Source: Collimonas sp. OK242 (GTDB taxonomy: Bacteria > Pseudomonadota > Gammaproteobacteria > Burkholderiales > Burkholderiaceae_D). Taken from it: DNA of 64,000 nucleotides. Below, piece after piece: positions 60,841-64,000 of this stretch (position 1 is the stretch's first letter; each line of letters opens with the position of its first letter). The notes beneath the pieces were generated by a model, which worked only from the letters and a program-made list of their open reading frames with translations, was not told the DNA's origin and did not search any database. Where the stretch lies: positions 103,814-167,813 of the forward strand of contig NZ_FNOR01000014.1 of the NCBI RefSeq assembly GCF_900107095.1, read 5' to 3'. The translations under genes were made by a program, and so were the position numbers.

Positions 60841-60934
60841 GATATTTTCCGTAAAAAAAGGAAACACTGTAAATGACAAATCGGATGATGAAATTGATCT
60901 GGATCACGGCTTGCTGAAATGCTCTTGATACAAA

Positions 60935-61225
60935 TCAGTCCAACAGCACATCGGCATTATTATTCAAAGCGCCGGTGGCGATGATATTGGCATTTTGCCC
61001 GGCATTGATCAGGCTGCCGTTGTTATTCAGCGTGGCGCTCGTGATGTTGAGATTGCCGCCGCTGGTGATCATCGCCGCCTGCGAGGTTTCGGCTTGTTGC
61101 GCCACCCCGAAGAAGTCCTGGTTCAGGTCTTGCACGGTCTGCCCAGCAAACATGGCCTGCCGCGATTGCAGCCCGACTGTGCCGCCGCTGCGGACATTGT
61201 TCAGTTGGGCGGCGTTGATGCTAGG
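60935..61225 (-). pseudogene. filamentous haemagglutinin-type adhesin fragment
   Basis: The minus strand reads INAAQLNNVRSGGTVGLQSR, then ITSGGNLNITSATLNNNG and LINAGQNANIIATGALNNNA, which are the beta-helix repeats of FHA/CdiA-type TpsA exoproteins. It is only about 95 codons long and lacks start, signal peptide and C-terminal toxin region. A two-partner system probably stood here and was removed; no TpsB transporter is present. Confidence 0.75.
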
Positions 61226-61330
61226 GTTTTGTGCAGTCCCCTGACGTCACCCCTTGCACGTAGCACCCATGTTTGCCTGGTTGCATATGGTTTCACAAAG
61301 GGGCCGCATGATGCACTATAATCATTACGT

Positions 61331-61500
61331 CCCCAAGAAAAAGGGGAACGGGTTTAGCGACTCGATTTACCAACAGCGGACATACCGCGCTACGCGGTTT
61401 TTTTTACGTCCGTAACGCCTTCGTGCGCCTTCAGCGGCGGGCCTTGGCGGGGGTACCTTCGGGTACGCCGGTTGCTGTTGGTACCGGTTCGCTAACCCCG
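61331..61500 (+). ncRNA. C4-like phage antisense RNA region
   Basis: A compact set of structures lies before two small phage genes: CCCC/GGGG hairpin (61331-61334, 61343-61346); GGGTTTAGCGA (61350-61360) complementary with one bulge to TCGCTAACCC (61489-61498); ACCAACAGC (61369-61377) complementary to GCTGTTGGT (61474-61482); and a GTACC-TTCG-GGTAC hairpin. The short upstream RNA with two segments matching downstream sequence is the arrangement of the C4 antisense RNAs of phages P1, P7 and P4-like elements. The class is my reading from layout; a covariance search is needed to be sure. Confidence 0.5.
61384..61405 (+). terminator. rho-independent terminator inside the C4-like region
   Basis: ACCGCG (61384-61389) pairs with CGCGGT (61393-61398) round a CTA loop and is followed by a run of eight T. 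This is a textbook terminator and would end the short antisense RNA that starts upstream. Confidence 0.85.
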
Positions 61501-61564
61501 CCTTGTGCCCGCCACCCTCATTTAGCGATGAGCGGCGGGTCTTCCACTACCAATGGAGGCCACC

Positions 61565-61862
61565 ATGCCTAGCACCACCACGCCTAAACAATCCCCCTAT
61601 CATCGACCAAGCTGCATCGCTAGCTGCGATTCGAGAACTGACAGACCACATTGCATTCACCGCGCGCCATACCGATATCCTGCTGCAATCCATCATCGAT
61701 AAGCTCGATGCAAGCACCGGCCTGAATCAAGAGGCGCTCAAGCTCGTAGCCGCAATCGAATGCTTTGTCCTCTGCGCCCAAACGGCAAACACCGCCATTT
61801 CGCGCTTGTCGGACCAATCCATTGATCTACAGGCCCAACTGACGGCGCAAGGTGCAGCATGA
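61565..61862 (+). pseudogene. frameshifted small phage-type gene 1
   Basis: A GGAGG site leads to ATG 61565 reading MPSTTTPKQSP, then the frame breaks near the C-run at 61593-61597; the correct continuation is in the next frame, IIDQAASLAAIRELTDHIAF through DLQAQLTAQGAA, ending at 61862. One base appears to be missing in the AAACAATCCCCC stretch. The product would be a helical protein of about 98 residues of the kind found after C4-like RNAs in prophages. It is broken or has a sequencing error. Confidence 0.55.
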
Positions 61863-62216
61863 GCGCCGACATCCAGCCAAAAGCCGCCCTCCCCCGCCAG
61901 CGTCCATCAGCCGTTCAGCGTTCTCAGCGACAAGGCCAGGCACATTCCCACGGCGGAATTCGTCGCGATCACGCTGGACCTTGCCCTTGGCATGCAAACC
62001 TGTCTTGAGATCGTCCATGCGGCAAATTTTCAACGCATCTGCAACGAAGAAGCCGAGGCCGGGGAGGAAATCGCCCCGGCGATCAGCGAGTACGGGGCCG
62101 AGGCTTTGCTGCGCTTCTCGATTGCAGCGGCAAAACTGCTGCACGAATCGGCTGATGGATCGATTACATGGATGAATAATTATGGTTGGTTCTTCAAAGG
62201 CCCAGCTGACTTGTAG
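61859..62216 (+). pseudogene. frameshifted small phage-type gene 2
   Basis: ATG 61859 overlaps the stop of the previous frame (ATGA) and reads MSADIQPKAALP; the frame then breaks at the C-run near 61891-61896. The open frame that goes on, PASVHQPFSVLSDKARHIP through GMQTCLEIVHAANFQRICNE and ALLRFSIAAAKLLHE, runs to 62216. Its last 12 or so residues lie on the neighbouring DHFR-like gene, so the natural end was probably replaced at a junction near 62175. Both phage genes are thus damaged. Confidence 0.5.
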
Positions 62217-62761
62217 TTATTGATAACGATGCCTGATGGCAAAGCCGTCGTGCTGACAAGTTCGAACGCGCGTGCCGGGATTCCTTCCGCAAAGAAGCGC
62301 TTCCCCGTGCCCAACAAAACCGGATAGACGATCAGCAAGACCTCATCCGCAAGGCCGTGTTCGAGCAGCGTCGAGGTCAGCGTGGAGCTACCCCAGAGGA
62401 TAAGGTCCGGGCCGTCCTGCGACTTGATTCGGTGAATGGCCTCGACGATGTCCGGTCCAAGGCCCTCGACTGGACCCCATTCCAGATTCTCAGGTCTGTG
62501 GGTCGCGATGTACTTCGTCGCGGCGTTGAGGCGGTCAGACATAGGACTGCTGGGCGCCTTCGGCCAGAAGCCCGACCAGAGATCGTAGGTGCGCCGGCCG
62601 AGCACCAAATCGAAGCTCTCGCCCTGCACCGCAAGGAGTAGATCTCTGCCAGCGGGGGTGCGATAGGGCGCAGTCCAGTCGCTGTAGGGGAAATCGTCTT
62701 CGCCGGAGGACTGGATCACCCCGTCCAGCGAAATGTGTTCGAAAATTTTGAGCTTTCTCAT
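62180..62761 (-). CDS. dihydrofolate reductase/RibD C-terminal domain family protein
   Basis: The 193-residue protein has the RibD-C-type fold with HISLDGVIQSSGEDDF, VLGRRTYDLWSGFW and DLILWGSSTLTSTLLEHGL and VYPVLLGTGKRFF, the NADPH-binding pattern. Members are small reductases of unknown substrate. Its start at 62761 has weak ribosome site. The gene overlaps the end of the damaged phage gene on the other strand and could have been brought in when that junction formed. Confidence 0.82.
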   Translation of the reverse strand: MRKLKIFEHISLDGVIQSSGEDDFPYSDWTAPYRTPAGRDLLLAVQGESFDLVLGRRTYDLWSGFWPKAPSSPMSDRLNAATKYIATHRPENLEWGPVEGLGPDIVEAIHRIKSQDGPDLILWGSSTLTSTLLEHGLADEVLLIVYPVLLGTGKRFFAEGIPARAFELVSTTALPSGIVINNYKSAGPLKNQP

Positions 62762-63046
62762 CGCGAGTCTCCGTCGCTAACCGATGATGTGTTCGCTGAG
62801 TTCCTGGTCTTCGAGCGCTTGTGCGACATCACCTTAAAGCATCATCGCCCTGTTTGTCGAGCCCTTCTGGCTCTTCATTGGATTTCGTATCCCTCTGGGT
62901 TAGGTCCGTCCCAAGCCATGCAGTTTCGCATCGGTACCGGACTGCCATGACCGACGGCTTGTGGTCTATAGAAGACGACTACTTCCGATTCGAAGCGAGC
63001 ATCCGCTATGACCCTGTGCGGTGTGGAAGAAATTTTTTCCGCTCGA

Positions 63047-63481
63047 TCATGAATCCCGTCCGTCTCTCAATACGGATTCTCCCGTGCGTGGATTCGTCAG
63101 AGTTACGTTCTCGAGCGCCTTGATTTGCCACTCGGCTGCCTGCCGCGTCAGCACGGCAAGGATCAACGTGTCGACAGCGTGTGGCCCCGCTGGATGAGCC
63201 GCTCCGACCGCGAGGCGGCTCCAGAAGTGCATGACTACCGCGTCGTCGCTTATCGCGGCTACATCGATTAGCTCGTTCTCAAGCATGGAATCGCTGTAGA
63301 TGGTTGCGTGAATGGGCGCATGCAGCTTGACGATCTCATCGACACCGCGCACATAGTGCCCGAACCGATTCACGAACGTCGCATCCTCATGGAACAGTGC
63401 TCCGAAGGATTGCATGTCGTGATTGTTCCAGGCGGTTTGAAACGCGTGAGGTGCGTCTTCGGGTTGTTTCATTTGAATCAT
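63047..63481 (-). CDS. SgcJ/EcaC (SnoaL-like) family protein
   Basis: The 144-residue cytosolic protein begins at ATG 63481 (AGGA before it) and reads MIQMKQPEDAPHAF. It has the cone-shaped SnoaL-like fold pattern: AFQTAWNNHDMQSFGALFHE, DATFVNRFGHYVRG, VDEIVKLHAPIH and a C-terminal VLTRQAAEWQIKALENVTL. Such proteins are small-molecule isomerases or cyclases, or have no known substrate. It stands alone. Confidence 0.8.
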   Translation of the reverse strand: MIQMKQPEDAPHAFQTAWNNHDMQSFGALFHEDATFVNRFGHYVRGVDEIVKLHAPIHATIYSDSMLENELIDVAAISDDAVVMHFWSRLAVGAAHPAGPHAVDTLILAVLTRQAAEWQIKALENVTLTNPRTGESVLRDGRDS

Positions 63482-63547
63482 GTGGATCCTCATAAGCGTC
63501 TATATGAAAGTACCCAACGTCTGTTTTGGGGGCTTACGGTCGGGCGG

Positions 63548-63718
63548 TCAAGGAAAATCCTGTTCAACCACGGAATGTTCGCTCATGGCCCAGACTGTGT
63601 AAAAACGGATCCAATCGGGATCCGGCTTCAAATATAACGTAACTTTCTTGTTTTTCGAGTAAACGAAATAAGCCTTGCCGTGTCCTAGCGATATCTCGTC
63701 ATATTTCGGGTGATCGAT
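63548..63718 (-). pseudogene. C-terminal remnant of an unknown gene next to the IS
   Basis: The minus-strand frame ends at 63548 and is plausible as protein only up to about 63718 (YDEISLGHGKAYFVYSKN and DWIRFYTVWAMSEHS); beyond that it runs antisense through the IS1182-type transposase. This suggests a host gene cut by the insertion, with only its last 57 codons left. No family is recognised. Confidence 0.3.
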
Positions 63719-64000
63719 ATGGGGCGCTTCATCGAAGGCAGGGACCGGGCACAAGGCATATTGCTTCCAGAGCAGCTGGACGACTACGTTACAGAGAGCA
63801 ACCCGGTACGGGTGGTCGACGTCTTCGTTGACGAACTGGATCTGGATAAAATGGGATTTGATGGTGTCAATCCCGCAGAAACCGGACGGCCTGCGTATCA
63901 CCCCTCTGTACTCCTTAAAATCTACATTTACGGTTACCTCAATCGCATTCAATCGAGCCGGCGTCTTGAACGGGAAGTGCAGCGCAATGTGGAACTGATG
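63719..64000 (+). mobile_element. IS1182-family transposase, 5' part (partial)
   Basis: The 94 codons read MGRFIEGRDRAQGILLPEQL, DDYVTESNPVRVVDVFVDEL, PAETGRPAYHPSVLLKIYIYGYLNR and IQSSRRLEREVQRNVELM, the N-terminal helix-rich region of IS1182-type DDE transposases. The gene runs past the window end. The terminal inverted repeat should lie near 63680-63718, but I cannot mark it without the other end. Confidence 0.88.

Noticed and set aside
63719..63952. Minus-strand frame through the transposase region
   Set aside because: It is antisense to a clearly recognised IS1182-type transposase; only the part beyond the transposase start was kept as a possible remnant.
1..64000. CRISPR arrays, tRNA and rRNA genes
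   Set aside because: I saw no regularly spaced direct repeats of 24-40 bases with unique spacers, no clear cloverleaf with TTCGA-type arms, and no rRNA-like sequence.

Overview
The window is a 64-kb piece of a betaproteobacterial chromosome, most likely from Oxalobacteraceae. The Methylobacillus-type eps gene set, the codon use (GC-rich genes between AT-rich spacers) and the many proteins of Burkholderiales type suggest something close to Collimonas. This placement is inferred from gene content only; no rRNA or tRNA gene is present.

Layout. (1) 1-10.3 kb, ordinary genes: end of an ABC ATPase, its FtsX-like permease and an AttH/CrtC-type lipocalin protein; a small lipoprotein; a glutathione S-transferase; an ECF sigma factor with its zinc-finger anti-sigma factor; a YdeI/OmpD-associated protein; a MarR regulator followed by a ClC chloride channel with CBS domains. 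(2) 10.3-32.1 kb, one large minus-strand exopolysaccharide operon. Reading 5' to 3' it holds epsL, epsB (priming glycosyltransferase), a PEP-CTERM-like protein, epsD, epsE (Wza), epsF (Wzz), epsG (BY-kinase), a Wzy-like polymerase, a GT4, an acyltransferase, a GH5 hydrolase, a GT2, a Wzx flippase, a WecG/TagA transferase, two sugar-phosphate nucleotidyltransferases, ManB, a DUF535/VirK protein and a second acyltransferase. About 1.25 kb of AT-rich DNA without a convincing gene lies upstream. (3) 33.4-36.9 kb, mixed genes: PAP2 phosphatase with a frameshifted small lipoprotein before it, haloacid dehalogenase, nuclease, possible orphan immunity protein, and a Crp/Fnr remnant. (4) 36.9-46.5 kb, a second polysaccharide locus. 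A DUF2334 deacetylase-like protein with a small secreted partner faces a plus-strand operon wecB-nfrB-nfrA-ybcH-like, which looks like a self-contained version of the c-di-GMP-controlled N4 glycan receptor pathway of E. coli. (5) 47.3-51 kb, a flavin amine oxidase paired with a thiamine-diphosphate decarboxylase-like enzyme. (6) 52.2-55.2 kb, a minus-strand operon of two small secreted Asn-Ser/Thr-Ile repeat proteins, a CsgG/HfaB-like lipoprotein and an exported MORN protein; this is a candidate curli-like fibre system that I cannot assign to a described family. (7) 55.8-64 kb, a secreted glycoside hydrolase, then an eroded accessory stretch: RHS fragment, EF-hand fragment, filamentous haemagglutinin fragment, a C4-like phage antisense RNA with two frameshifted phage genes, and the start of an IS1182-family transposase. 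Intact yegQ, a DHFR-like gene and a SnoaL-like gene are interspersed.

Taken together the window is dominated by the cell surface: a Wzx/Wzy exopolysaccharide, a ManNAc-type glycan, and a possible amyloid-like fibre. MshEN-type segments in NfrB and EpsG hint that cyclic di-GMP may touch both polysaccharide systems.
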